From assembly GCA_034440615.1 (NCBI GenBank), contig JAOTOM010004331.1, positions 142,501-206,500 on the forward strand: 64,000 nt of DNA. The letters run 5' to 3'. A model generated the notes under the pieces. It made no database searches, was not told where the DNA came from, and worked only from the letters and a program-made list of their open reading frames with translations. Below, piece after piece: positions 47,966 through 58,580 of the stretch. The position numbers and the translations under genes were made by a program. This stretch comes from Ashinkailepas kermadecensis (Eukaryota; Arthropoda; Thecostraca; Neolepadidae). The stretch's first letter is position 1, and every line of letters starts with the position of its first letter.

Positions 47966-48350
47966 CAGGCGGCGCCAATAACCGCCGCGCCGCGCCAATA
48001 ACCGCCACGCCGCGCAAATAACGGTCGCGCTGCGCCAATAACCGCTGCGCCGCACCAATAGTCGCCGCGCTGCGCCAATAATCGCCGCACCGCACCAATA
48101 GTCGCCGCGCTGCGCCAATAACCGCCGCACCGCACCAATAGTCGCCGCGCTGCGCCAATAACCGCCGCGCTGCGCCAATAACCGCCGCGCTGCGCCAATA
48201 ACCGCCGCGCTGCGCCAATAACCGCCGCACCGCACCAATAGTCGCCGCGCTGCGCCAATAACCGCCGCGCTGCGCCGGCCAATAACCGCCGCGCTGTGCC
48301 AATAACCGCCGCGCTGCGCCAATACCCGTCGCGCCGCGCCGGAAAATAAC
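47966..48350. repeat. 20-bp minisatellite, about 19 copies
   Basis: The unit is CCAATAACCGCCGCGCTGCG, with variants CCAATAGTCGCC and GCACCGCA. Copies are in strict register except for short insertions near 48275 and 48340. The minus frames read as LLAQRGGYWRSAA-type artefacts. Confidence 0.95.
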
Positions 48351-49529
48351 CGCCGCGCCGCGCCGCGCCGTCTTGCGGCGAGCGATCCTCTCCAGGGGTG
48401 CGGCGGTCGTGACAGGGTGGCGGAAATTGTGGCCGAGGGATGGCCGACCGAGGGGGTGTCAGCGGTGGCCGGCGCGTCGGGGCGTGGTCGGTTGAGAGGT
48501 GATCCCAGGCCGCACACCGTCGCATGGTGATCCGCTACTCACCCGAGGTGACCTTGCTCCTGATTGGTGATATTTGCTGAAAAAAAACGCCTTGGATACA
48601 TGGCGTAATGGAAGTCATAATGCTTTTTCTTCGCTTTGTCCTGAATAATTTAATTTTGCTGCGGTATGGGCGCAAACACGCCCGGTAGTCGGCTGTCGCG
48701 AATAATTCGATGAATATAAAATTCCAGCGTAATAGTTTTCCCGAACTATGGTGTAATCCTGACTATATCTCACAGTAGTTACATTTGTACGATATTTGGA
48801 ATACTTTTGCGAACGTTTTGCGCAGAATGACTATTGTTGGGGACGTCTGTGTGCAGCCGAGTGGCAAAAGTAATTACTTCGACTAGTTTCTTGTACCTAT
48901 AAAGTATGTTACAGGTATGTTGTTATGCCGATCATTCATAATATGGAATGCTTTCGTTCATGGCACGTGTTCAACCTCATCGATATTCAGCTAATTCCCT
49001 TATACACACAGTCAGTTTGCCACCCCTAATTGTGTACTCTAATCCGATGGCTTTCAAGAATTTTCTCCGTTAATTAAGTTTCAGCAGGCCATGACGGAAA
49101 TGACGCGAAGCCAGATGGAGGCTTTCGTAAATTGATCAGATAAGCCGTGTGGAAAACGACGTGAAGTGAAGTGGATGATTTCGTATATTAATAAGGGTAA
49201 AATTGTTGAATCATCAAGGAAAGTCGCCTTTGAATATAGTTGGGAATTCCGAGGCTATTGGGAATTCTGATGATGGCCAAGACCGCTCTCTGTTCCGATT
49301 CAAACAACACAACTTTATCTTGCCAGCCTCCTAGCGGTCGCTAGGCTCGCCTGCCCCTACGTCGTCCGCCAGTCTCGCCATCCTTCAAGGCATGCGCCTG
49401 TTTCGCCGGTCTGCCGGGCGTGCGTTTCTTGATGTGTGTGGCTTTACGACGCACCAGCCGAGACTATATGGCGTCGCCTATCTCTCACCCTGCCAGGAAG
49501 GGCGGGCATCCAGACGTGCGTCAGCCTCG
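48351..49529. other. GC-rich tail then AT-rich spacer
   Basis: Bases 48351-48540 are GC-rich array flank. Bases 48540-49320 are AT-rich unique DNA without a recognised feature. Bases 49320-49529 contain early diverged copies of the following 28-bp repeat. Confidence 0.5.
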
Positions 49530-49915
49530 CCAGCCTGTCGTGAGTGCGTCAGCCTCGCCGGTCCCCTAGGCGTGCGCCAGTCTCGCCGGTCCCCCAGGCA
49601 TGCGCCGGTCCCGCCGGTCTCCCAAGCGTGCGCCAGTCTCGCCGGTCCCCCAGGCATGCGCCAGTTTCGCCGGTCCCCCAGGCATGCGCCAGTCCCGCCG
49701 GTCTCCCAAGCGTGCACCAGTCTCGCCGGTCTCCCAGGCGTGCTCCAGTCTCGCCGGTCTCCCAGGCGTGCGCCAGTCCCGCCGGTCACCCAGGCGTGCT
49801 CCAGTCTCGCCGGTCTCCCAGGCGTGCGCCAGTCCCGCCGGTCACCCAGGCGTGCTCCAATCTCGCCGGTCTCCCAGGCGTGCGCCAGTCTCGCCGGTCT
49901 CCCAGGCGTGCGCAA
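49530..49915. repeat. 28-bp minisatellite, about 14 copies
   Basis: The unit contains CTCGCCGGTCTCCCAGGCGT followed by GCGCCAGT. Sites alternate TCTCC/TCCCC/TCACC and GCGCC/GCTCC. Diverged copies extend leftwards to about 49370. Confidence 0.94.
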
Positions 49916-50185
49916 GTGCCGGCCGCCGTCGGCACCAGCCAACATCACCACACAAGTGGCAGGCTGGCTAGGTCCAGCTGACAACAGCGCGCGTCGTCGG
50001 TGGGCGTGGTGGGGCGGTGTGGCGGCGGCCGCCCTGCCGACTCGCCCGGCGCCGCGGCGATCGATGGATGATACCGTTACGGCATCAGTGCGTGTAGCCA
50101 GCTCTACGCCCCCCCCCCCGTGGGCGCTGTCTGCAGTTATGCTGTCCGTGGTGGGCGGGCAGGCCCACCACCGTGAAGGCCCGCG
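49916..50185. other. GC-rich linker between arrays
   Basis: This is CpG-rich sequence with a C-run at about 50110. No gene is recognised. Confidence 0.5.
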
Positions 50186-50403
50186 GCTTGCCTACGCTAC
50201 GCTAAGACATACGGCTTACTTACGTTGAGACGTACGGCTGACTTACGCTGAGACGTACGGCTGACTTACGCTGAGACGTACGGCTGACTTACGTTGAGAC
50301 GTACGGCTGACTTACGTTGAGACGCACGGCTGACTTACGCTGAGACGTACGGCTGACTTACGCTAAAACGCACGGCTGACTTACGCTAAGACGCACGGCT
50401 CTT
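50186..50403. repeat. 23-bp minisatellite, about 9 copies
   Basis: The unit contains GACTTACGCTGAGACGTACG followed by GCT. Variants are GTTGAG, CTAAAA and CGCACG. Confidence 0.94.
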
Positions 50404-50800
50404 TCCTGATTGGCTATGCGGTTTGGTGGTGTGCAGTCTGCCTGGTGCCGCGCCGACGCGGTCAGATCCACTGCCGGTGCGGTCTTCTTTCGCGGTGCTC
50501 TAGAGCAGTTCTGAGCTCACGCAGTGGGCGATCTGGCCTGCACTTCCGCAGCCCTTGGTGCGCTCTGCACCCCCCCCGAGCTCATGCGGTGGACCCTCGC
50601 ACCTGCACTTCCGCAACCCCCGGTGCGCTCTGCACCCATCCCCCTAAGCTCATGCGGTGGGCGCTCTCACCTGCACTTTCGCAACCCCTGGTGCGCTCTG
50701 GACCACCTCCCCACCCCTCTGAACTCACGCGGTGGGCCCTCCCACCTTCCACCTGCACCTCTGCCGCCCGCGGTGCGCTCTGCACTCCCCACCCCATCCT
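50404..50800. repeat. ~64-bp minisatellite, about 4 copies, with GC-rich lead-in
   Basis: From about 50530 the unit contains CTGCACTTCCGCAACCCC, then GGTGCGCTCTGCAC, then GAGCTCATGCGGTGGGC. Length varies through C-runs. Confidence 0.85.
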
Positions 50801-52189
50801 CCTCGGTCTCTGCAGTTCCTGGTGGATAGACAGACATTAAAGGCCGATATTGACTGGCCTAAGTCATCAAGGAAGCTCGCTGAGAACGTTGATGTCCAGC
50901 ATGATATAAATATTGATAGCTCTGGGCCATGTGAATTATTTGGACATTGGAACGTGTAAATATTGGACAATGGGTATTGGACTATGGCTCCCGTGTTCGA
51001 ATTGTTTTTGTTCCACATTGATCGTGAGTTGCCATATGGTTAGAACTGGCCTGATGATATCCTTTACTGGGAAATTTCGTCGTGGTGGGCCATTAGCCTA
51101 TTCAGTCAAGCGTTATAAACCACGTACATTAGCCTACAGCATTAGCTTGTTCAGCGAAGTTCACCATAACCCCTCTGCTGTGTCGAGCGTGTGTCTGATT
51201 TTCAACCGTGTGCTCTGTTGACTACGTCAAACCGTCGCGTCAGTCCCTGTTTGCTCCTTGTCCCCGTTTGGTGGTTATTGCGCTGCAGTAGCGCATTCAA
51301 GGTGGAGAGGGGGAGGAGGCACAGTTAGCTCGTCCCCTCATTATGACATTATTGAATATTTTCGTGTATGGTGAATTTGGGTTCCCTGTGATTGGACGAA
51401 AAGCAGCAAGCTATGCTGTGGAGAATTTGTTTTCAAGGCAGCCTATGCGGTGTGCGGCGGTGTGTGCTGTGGGTGTGTGGGTGGGGCAGATGACCTGGTG
51501 TGATCAGCGGAAGTGCCGTTGTCTTGACGTTAGCAAGTGTGTTAAAGTACATCTGGTGGAATGAACATTGTCTTTTATTCATCTGTTCGTGTCCAGTAGT
51601 CGGTGATTATTCCCACATGCGCATTCCTAGATCCGATGAAACGCGCGTACCTACCTTAACCTGCTCAGTGTGCCGCAGAATCTGGATCGTGCGACATATC
51701 CCCGTAACAAAATTCTGCATTTGTACACCCCTTAGCAAAATCAGGCATACGCCCCTGTCACACTGCAATTCCTTCGGTATCCAGCTGGCACGCTTCCCTC
51801 CCGCTGCGTGATCAGCTGTCGGCTGTCTGTGCTGAGGAATCTCCCGGGAAGCCTCGATCGGCTGGCATCTGTGGACGAGCAGCGCCCGCTAGTCGGGCGC
51901 CCCGGGGCATGCCGACTTCCGTCGTCGTTATGCAATCAGATACCATGCTGTCGCCCAGCGGTCCAGTTGGCTGGACCCGCCCTCGAACGGGAGCGATGGT
52001 CGGGGTCGCGACTTGGGATCCACTCGTCTCCCGGGACTGTTGTCGGCAGGCACGTGCCACCGCAGGACGCCCCGGCACGTGTCGTTCTGGTAGTAGTCGG
52101 TGTGATCAGTAATGCCACTGAACTTTCAACCGAGTGAGGTGCAAAATTTACACAGAGAGGTGTTTCCCGTATCGCCGACTGCTTCCGCT
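50801..52189. other. Spacer without recognised gene
   Basis: This is unique sequence. Frames such as 51343-51564 show no domain. No RNA gene or transposon end is seen. Confidence 0.5.
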
Positions 52190-52325
52190 GATCGCGCCCC
52201 GCGGCCTCCCAACCCTCCACTTCCACTGACCGTGACCTGCCAGCCTTCCACTTCCACTGACCACGCCCCGCGACCTGCCAGCCTTCCACTTCCACTGACC
52301 GCTCCCCGTAACCTGCCAGCCTTCC
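52190..52325. repeat. ~35-bp minisatellite, about 4 copies
   Basis: The unit contains CTGCCAGCCTTCCACTTCCA followed by CTGACC and a variable CGCCCCGCGAC segment. Confidence 0.85.
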
Positions 52326-53017
52326 TCAGAGCCCGCTCAACACCCTCGATGGCAATACTAGCACAGGGTGGGCTCCACAGAACTGGCAGTCAAATCCATG
52401 TTACAGTTAACCTGATCTTCGCTGGAAGAGTTGTTCGTTCCGTGGAACGGAAAATCCCACCAGAAAAGTTATTAATGGTTCATTCCCCCACCCAAGATCC
52501 CATTCCAACAGTGGGGTACTCTGTGTGGTTCGGCTGAACAAATGCGTCCTGACACGGTCTGCATTAGCTCTGAAGCACTTGAACTGAAAAGCGAAACGAA
52601 AGAGTGCCCGTGGGTGCAGGATGGGTGTTGGTGCCGCTGCTGGGCTGCGGTGCAAACTCGTTCTCGCCTTGAGATTTATAAGCGTGGGTGCGCCAGCAAG
52701 TCACTCTCAAATTAAGATATGCTGAATTAGAATAGTCTGGCATGGTCGGATTTTGTATCGTTGCTCAAAAGTGACCACATCACGTGACGCCAGTCGATCA
52801 GCATTCACGTAATGAAAGGATTCGCTTCTCTTGTTGTTGCAAAGGCAGCGCCTCGGCCTGACTTCAGCTGTTTTGTTTCTGTCGACTCGTCACGGCAGGC
52901 AAGCGAGTTCTTGTTCGGAATACCGATGCAATTTCAATGTTCCCAATTAGGCGTCCGGATGAAGAAACACGCCGGACACGGCCGCCGCCGCTGCGGTGGA
53001 CTCCCGCTGTCAGCGGC
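52326..53017. other. Spacer without recognised gene
   Basis: This is unique sequence leading into the 63-bp repeat. Nothing is recognised. Confidence 0.5.
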
Positions 53018-53272
53018 GAAGGCGCGGAAGCAGTGCACGGCCGCCGCTCGGGTGTTTCCTCCCGGTCCTCGGATGGTGGCGACGAAGAATCTGAAGCAGT
53101 GCACGGCCGCCGCCCGAGTGTTTACTCCCGGTCCTCGGATAGTGGCGGGGAAGGCTCGGAAGCAGTGCGCGGCCGCCGCCCGAGTGTTTACTCCCGGTCC
53201 TCGGATAGTGGCGGGGAAGGCTCGGAAGCGGTGCGGCCGCCGCCCGAGTGTTTCCTCCCGGTCTCGGATGGT
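53018..53272 (+). repeat. 63-bp repeat, 4 copies, possibly coding
   Basis: The unit contains AAGCAGTGCACGGCCGCCGC, then TGTTTACTCCCGGTCCTCGG, then ATAGTGGCGGGGAAGG. With 63 = 21 codons, one plus frame reads a 21-residue Ser/Arg/Gly/Glu-rich repeat (EAVHGRRPSVYSRSSDSGGE) within a 147-codon frame starting 52937. A second plus frame is also open, and so is the minus strand. Non-coding minisatellite remains the simpler reading. Confidence 0.85.
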
Positions 53273-53634
53273 GAATATGCTTACCTGACGCTAACGCGAC
53301 CCACGTGCCGCCCAGGGCTCGTGCAGCAAAGATGTCCACCCCCATCACTTGTGCGACACATGTCGCAGTTAACACTATAACGTTACCAAAATCAGGTTAC
53401 CGGTGTTTTTTGTTTGCAATCGGATCGATGTTCAGCATCTGCATTGCGTCTTCACCCCTCCCTCCTCCTCCATCTATCTCCCTCCCTCCTCTCCTCTCCC
53501 TCTCCCTCTATCTTTCTATGCACTTAATTGTAATGTGTTTCTTTGTTATTACACTGTCTCCTCAACAATCGGCGACCTATTTAGCTTCCGCCCACCCTTC
53601 GTGCCGCCTGCAGTGTCCCGGTTTCCCTGACGTA
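53273..53634. other. Spacer with CT-rich tract
   Basis: A (CCCTCC/TCTCC)-rich pyrimidine tract lies at about 53450-53520. No gene is recognised. Confidence 0.5.
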
Positions 53635-54125
53635 TGCCACAGTCGGCATCCTCCGTGACATCTGCAGACAGTAAACGTCGCTCTCTAATCTGACGTAGCC
53701 CACAGTCGGTATCCTCCGTGACGTCTGCAGACAGTAAACGTCGGTCTCTAATCTGACGTAGCCCACAGTCGGCATCCTTCGTGACATCTGCAGACAGTAA
53801 ACGTCGCTCTCTAATCTGACGTAGCCCACAGTCGGTATCCTCCGTGACATCTGCAGACAGTAAACGTCGCTCTCTAATCTGACGTCAGTCACAGTCCACT
53901 CTGACGAAGCCCAGTCAGCATCCTCCGTGACATCTGCAGACAGTAAACGTCGGTCTCTAATCTGACGTCAGTCACAGTCCACTCTGACGTAGCCCAGTCA
54001 GCATCCTTCGTGACTCTGCTGACAGTAAACGTCGGTCTCTAATCTGACGTCAGTCACAGTCCACTCTGACGTAGCCCACAGTCGGCATCCTCCGTGACTG
54101 CCGATAGTAAATGTCGGTTGCTAAT
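53635..54125. repeat. ~62-bp / ~85-bp compound minisatellite, about 8 copies
   Basis: Units contain GCATCCTCCGTGACATCTGC, then AGACAGTAAACGTCG, then CTCTAATCTGACGT. The first four units are about 62 bp. From about 53880 the units are enlarged by a segment containing CAGTCACAGTCCACTCTGAC, so the array switched unit length. Confidence 0.92.
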
Positions 54126-54769
54126 CTGACGCCTGCCGATGCGCTAGCGCCTGAGGCGCTAATCTGATGCGCCGCCGATGCGCCGCCGCTCTCTCCTCGT
54201 GTCAGTCATGTCTGAGCCGTGCTCTGTCGGCCGCGCCAGCTGGATGGGTGCCCTGAGACTGCCAGTGTCCCCCCCCCCCCCACACACACCCTCCCACCCC
54301 GACCGGATGCACCAAGCAAACATTCAATATTTTCCACTCTGGCGCGCGCTCTGGCTCATTTCCAGCCAAAGTCGGCCTAACGTCGGGATGCGTCGTTCCG
54401 GGAAATGATGATGCTGATGCTGATTCCAGAATAGATAATTGGTTTCTTTCAGTAGGTTTGTTTCAATTTCCCCTGTTCCAGGCGGAGCCACTGCTCCGCT
54501 CTGGGGATCCCTGTGCCGCTCGTGGCGGCTGGGGCGTCGCTCCGATTTTATGGAAATTGCTCCATGTCGCTTTGCGTGAAGAGGCAGGCGCCATTGGAAC
54601 CATGCCGCTATTATTTACTGCGATTCTAGCGTCGTTGGCGTAAAGAGCCGCATAGTATATTATGGGTGATCGCGGCGAGTGTGAGCTGTGGTGGTGGTGG
54701 AGCGAGGGGTGGCGGCGGGAAGGGCGGGGTGCGGCCGATATTTCCGACCCAGCCGGCCTGCAGAAGATA
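54126..54769. other. Spacer with poly-C
   Basis: There is a C-run followed by CA repeats at about 54270-54290. No gene is recognised. Confidence 0.5.
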
Positions 54770-54832
54770 GCTGACGTGCCGTAGCTGACGTGACGAAGCT
54801 GACGTAGCTGACGTGGCTGACGTGAGCTGTCG
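54770..54832. repeat. Short array of CTGACGT motifs
   Basis: About six irregular copies of AGCTGACGTG / AGCTGACGTA, period about 9-12 bp. Confidence 0.8.
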
Positions 54833-54939
54833 GCGTCAGTATAACAGGTTATGTGTGGTGCCGGACGCTGTTTTGCCGCGGCGTTGGACGGCAGCATTGA
54901 TGGCTCTGTCGCCAGAGGAGGCGCCGCCTGCGGCCGGTA

Positions 54940-55412
54940 TTGATACGCCGGACGGTGGTGTTCTGGAGCGGTGTATTGACACGCGGACGGTGGTGTTCTG
55001 GAGCGGTGTATTGACACGCCGGACGGTGGTGTTCTGGAGCGGTGTATTGATACGCCGGACGGTGGTGTTCTGGAGCGGTGTATTGATACGCCGGACGGTG
55101 GTGTTCTGGAGCGGGGTATTGATACGCCGGACGGTGGTGTTCTGGAGCGGTGTATTGATACGCCGGACGGTGGTGTTCTGGAGCGGGGTATTGATACGCC
55201 GGACGGTGGTGTTCTGGAGCGGTGCATTGATACGCCGGACGGTGGTGTTCTGGAGCGGTGCATTGATACGCCGGACGGTGGTGTTCTCGAGCGGTGTATT
55301 GATACGCCGGACGGTGGTGTTCTGGAGCGGTGTATTGATACGCCGGACGGTGGTGTTCTCGAGCGGTGTATTGATACGCCGGACGGTGGTGTTCTGGAGC
55401 GGTGTCCTGACA
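54940..55412. repeat. 36-bp minisatellite, 13 copies
   Basis: The unit contains TTGATACGCCGGACGGTGGT followed by GTTCTGGAGCGGTGTA. It reads as a 12-residue repeat on both strands. Copies are nearly identical, with G/C changes at CTGGAG/CTCGAG and GTGTA/GGGTA/GTGCA. One early unit has lost a few bases. Confidence 0.96.
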
Positions 55413-55611
55413 ATCATTTGAGAGTAGCCGGCGATGATGTCAAAACCCCCGATGGCGTCCAAGCAATTTAACAATGATATAAAGAAGTGCAGGCAGAAGA
55501 CAGATCAGCACCACCGCATCTGCTGGTAATATTTTGACGACGCAAGTCCAGGAGTCCAGTATGGTGAAAGTATAGCGCTACTACAGTGGCATGTTGTGAA
55601 GTTTCATGGAA
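55413..55611. other. Short spacer
   Basis: Unique sequence between two repeats. Nothing is recognised. Confidence 0.5.
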
Positions 55612-55639
55612 ATACATACACACACACACACACACACAT

Positions 55640-55720
<81 letters not shown>

Positions 55721-55855
55721 TACACATATATACACATATACACATATACACGTATGCACGTATACATGTATACACGTATACACGTATACATGCATACATG
55801 TATACACGTATACATGTATACATGTATACATGTATACATCTATATACATATGTCT
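55612..55855. repeat. Compound microsatellite (CA)n-(TA)n-(CACGTATA)n
   Basis: It runs (CA)n to about 55670, then (TA)n to about 55711, then alternating CACATATA, CACGTATA and CATGTATA units. It is alternating purine-pyrimidine throughout. Open frames (YIYIYI, THTHTH) are artefacts. Confidence 0.97.
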
Positions 55856-56610
55856 TTACATTCATATTTAGCTTTCGATCGTAACTTCCACGGTTAGCTA
55901 ATAACAAAGATTTAATTGTGCGGTTGGGAGCCGTAGTGGGACGAGGTCCCGATCTGACTTTGATCTGCATTATGTCCGGGCCGCTAATAGACTCAAACTC
56001 CAGTTAAGAAACATAAATTAATGATGCGCTCATCAACCAGGGGAAAATGTCACAGTTGGAAAGGCTAAGTGACCCTCAGGTGCTGTGCAGATCGAGAGGC
56101 ATGTTCTGTGGCAGCAGCTAAGTGCGGCGTTGAGGCTGCAGTACGCACCCTCCCGTCCCTCCTGTCCCTCCCGTCGTCCTTTCACGGGAACCGCACACGC
56201 ACACCGCCATCTCCGGGCTCTCGCCGGCAACGAAGCGACTGCGAACGTGTTCAGGCAGATAGGAAAACGGCCGTCGGCGCGGTGAAACCAAAACAAATCC
56301 CAGACAATCGCAACGTCGAGCCACAGTGGAGGCGGACCGTCCGCACAGAGCGTGATTTGGTGCACCGGTAGCCAGACCGCTCGCAGTCGGGGAGTGCGGC
56401 CGGTTTTTGCTGACCTCTTCGACTGGGCGCACCGCCGGTCCCGCCGCTCGCCAATTAGCTCTGGTTCTACGATTAGTCGACTCGACTAACGAAGACGTCG
56501 CGCGAATGCCAGCGCGGCCGACCGCGCTTCCAGTGCGCGGAGTTGGTGGCTCGGCTGCGTGCCAGTGGGAGGTGCGCGGGAAGGATTGCCGAGGAGGAGG
56601 GCCGCCTGCG
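55856..56610. other. Spacer, GC-rich from about 56130
   Basis: Overlapping open frames on both strands at 56070-56600 lack any domain. No exon is supported. Confidence 0.45.
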
Positions 56611-56790
56611 TACGGGGCGGAGATGGCCGAGTGACTGAGGTGTTGAGCTCTGGATACAAAGGTCCCGGGTTCGACACTCGCACCGCTCGGGACATTTCCC
56701 AATCCCTCGGCCCACCGACGAAAGAGTGTGGGCGACGCCATTAGTTGTGATTGTGCATAGTGCGTCGTGAACCATCCAATAAACGAGGGC
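56611..56790 (+). mobile_element. tRNA-derived SINE, tRNA-Ser/Leu-like head
   Basis: The head includes GGAGATGGCCGAGTGACTGA (box A region of class-II tRNA type) and box B GGGTTCGACAC at 56667-56677. It is followed by a core with GGGCGACGCC and GTGCGTCGTGAA, ending in CCATCCAATAAA. The ends and target duplication are not clear. The GGCGACGC core is partly shared with the SINEs at 22501 and 32136. Confidence 0.65.
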
Positions 56791-57389
56791 CGTCTCCGTA
56801 CTACGTGGTCTGGCGTCCGTGATGGGCTTTGCGACGTTGCCTGCGCAATGTCGCAGGGTGGTGTGCATCACCAAAGGGGCAGCCCTCAGCGCGTTCTCTC
56901 CGCTTACCATGTTCGCTACGCGATGTGCGTGCGTAATTAAATGACTCGGGCTGGCAGATAAGCTTTTGTCAACACTGCTCGGCGTGTCTAGACTAAGCTG
57001 CTGGTGTTTTCGCAACGCACTTGACATTTATGCATGTACTTAACGTGCTCCAGTTTGTTTGTCAGACAGTATTGTGACTCGGTGGCACCTTCAGAAGTTA
57101 TTATCCGGCGGGGAGCCAGAGGCTGTGCTGGCTCAATAACCAGACTACTGAGTACAGCAAGTGGTGGTCAAGTGGTGGTCGATTGGTGATCAAGTGGTGA
57201 TCAAGTGAAGTGATCAAGTTGACTCGCTCGTCTGGGTTTCATATCCCCTGCTGTAGCATGTTAGTTAGTTATCAGCGCTTTGGAGTGCGTCGACCCTGGC
57301 TGAATCACCTTGCTCCCGTGACAAGCTTATCTTAAGCCACGCATTTTTTGCAAGCCGGAAATTCCCAACTATGCCGGTGCATGCATTAT
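56791..57389. other. Spacer with short GTGGTCAA repeats
   Basis: About five irregular 11-bp copies of CAAGTGGTGGT / CAAGTGGTGAT lie at 57157-57220. No gene is recognised. Confidence 0.5.
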
Positions 57390-58087
57390 TTCAAACCGGA
57401 CTTGTTTTGTGAACCGAAACACCGACCGTCATAAACGAAGCCAGAGTCATTTCCGAGTGCATCGTTCATTGCTGGACTGTGGACATCACGCCCAAAACAA
57501 ATCCTTTCTTTCGCATATTTTTGACACGCCACTAAAGTGTGGTGTGCCGTCAAGGGGGCGTTGCACCTCTCACACCGAGATCTCTTGTCATCACACAATG
57601 GATACCTATGTGTTGCTAATGCGTGTCCATTCTAAAGCGGCAGAGAGCCACCTCGTCCATCCTAGACAGCTTGAAGGATGAGGGCCATCGTTCCAGACGT
57701 GGCTTTATTTGTTGCAGTGTGCTCCGTTCCTGTCTAGTCCAGCTGCGCTGCCATTCCTAGTAGACAAGTTATGAGATCACGGGATAGAAATGTCCAGCAG
57801 GAAGCGGAATCACGTGACGACGAGAGTGTCTGCGCCGCACGCCTCGTAGCCGCGTCTGCGAGCTCGTTGCCGCGGATGCCGACATGTGCAGGAATCCAGC
57901 AGGGTGATCTGTTGTGTGATCCGTGCACGGTGAAGCGATGTAAGCTGTAACAATCTGTCCCGTACAGTGGGATGCTGTGGGTTAATGGTACTTATTATTA
58001 TCAGGCTACTGAGCGAGTCAGTCAGGATCAATTGCGATACTGGATCGGAAACTGCTGATTACCAACTCAGCTTTTTTCTTCTTTTGT

Positions 58088-58262
58088 AAAGAAATGGATT
58101 CGGGGACGAGTGGTCTAGGGGTAAGATGCTTGTCTCACAATCGAAAGGTTGTGGGTTCGAGTCTCACCTGTCGCTACTCTTCGCCCGCGACCAATCGGCG
58201 TGAGAGATTGGCGACGCTACATGACTCAACGGTCGAAAACCAATAACCAAAGAAATGGATTC
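58088..58262 (+). mobile_element. Full-length tRNA-derived SINE with 14-bp TSD, nested
   Basis: The body (58102-58248) starts GGGGACGAGTGGTCTAGGGG and matches the 32136 copy closely. It has anticodon-loop-like CTCACAA, box B GGTTCGAGTCT, the GCGACCAAT / TTGGCGACGC core, and an AACCAATAACC tail. The flanks are the perfect direct repeat AAAGAAATGGATTC (58088-58101 and 58249-58262). It lies inside the interrupted minus-strand retrotransposon. Confidence 0.95.
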
Positions 58263-58580
58263 AAAATTCTTGCTTTGGTGGCTTTATGGACCAGGGTCCT
58301 ATTGCCAAGCAGAGCTCGTTGCGCGAACCCTGGCCCAGCCATCCGATCCATAAATTCAACTTCAACGGCAAAATGTTGACCCAAAGTTTAGCGTGCTGTC
58401 AATGCACCAACGCGACCGCCCAGGAAGCTTGTCCCCGACCTTATCGGGCCAGTTGCTAACTGACCCTCCCAGCCGGGGCTAAATGCGAGCGCGTGAGGCG
58501 ACCCGAACCCCGGCCTGCCAGAACAGGGGAGACCGATGCAGGCCAGCGCTCTAACCAACAGAGCTACCCTAGCGTACTTT
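58263..58580 (-). mobile_element. Probable minus-strand tRNA-derived SINE
   Basis: On the minus strand from 58574 the sequence reads GGGTAGCTCTGTTGGTTAGA, a box A-like tRNA head, then GCGCTGGCCTGCAT. After an insertion-like stretch of about 20 bp it reads CCGGGGTTCGGGTCGCC (58513-58497), a degenerate box B. The downstream core runs towards 58263 and includes a CCAGGG / CCCTGG pair. It occupies the gap within the RNase H domain. Its target duplication is not obvious. Confidence 0.6.

Noticed and set aside
55581..55970. Tyr/Ile/His/Thr-rich frames
   Set aside because: These are translations of the (CA)n/(TA)n compound microsatellite.
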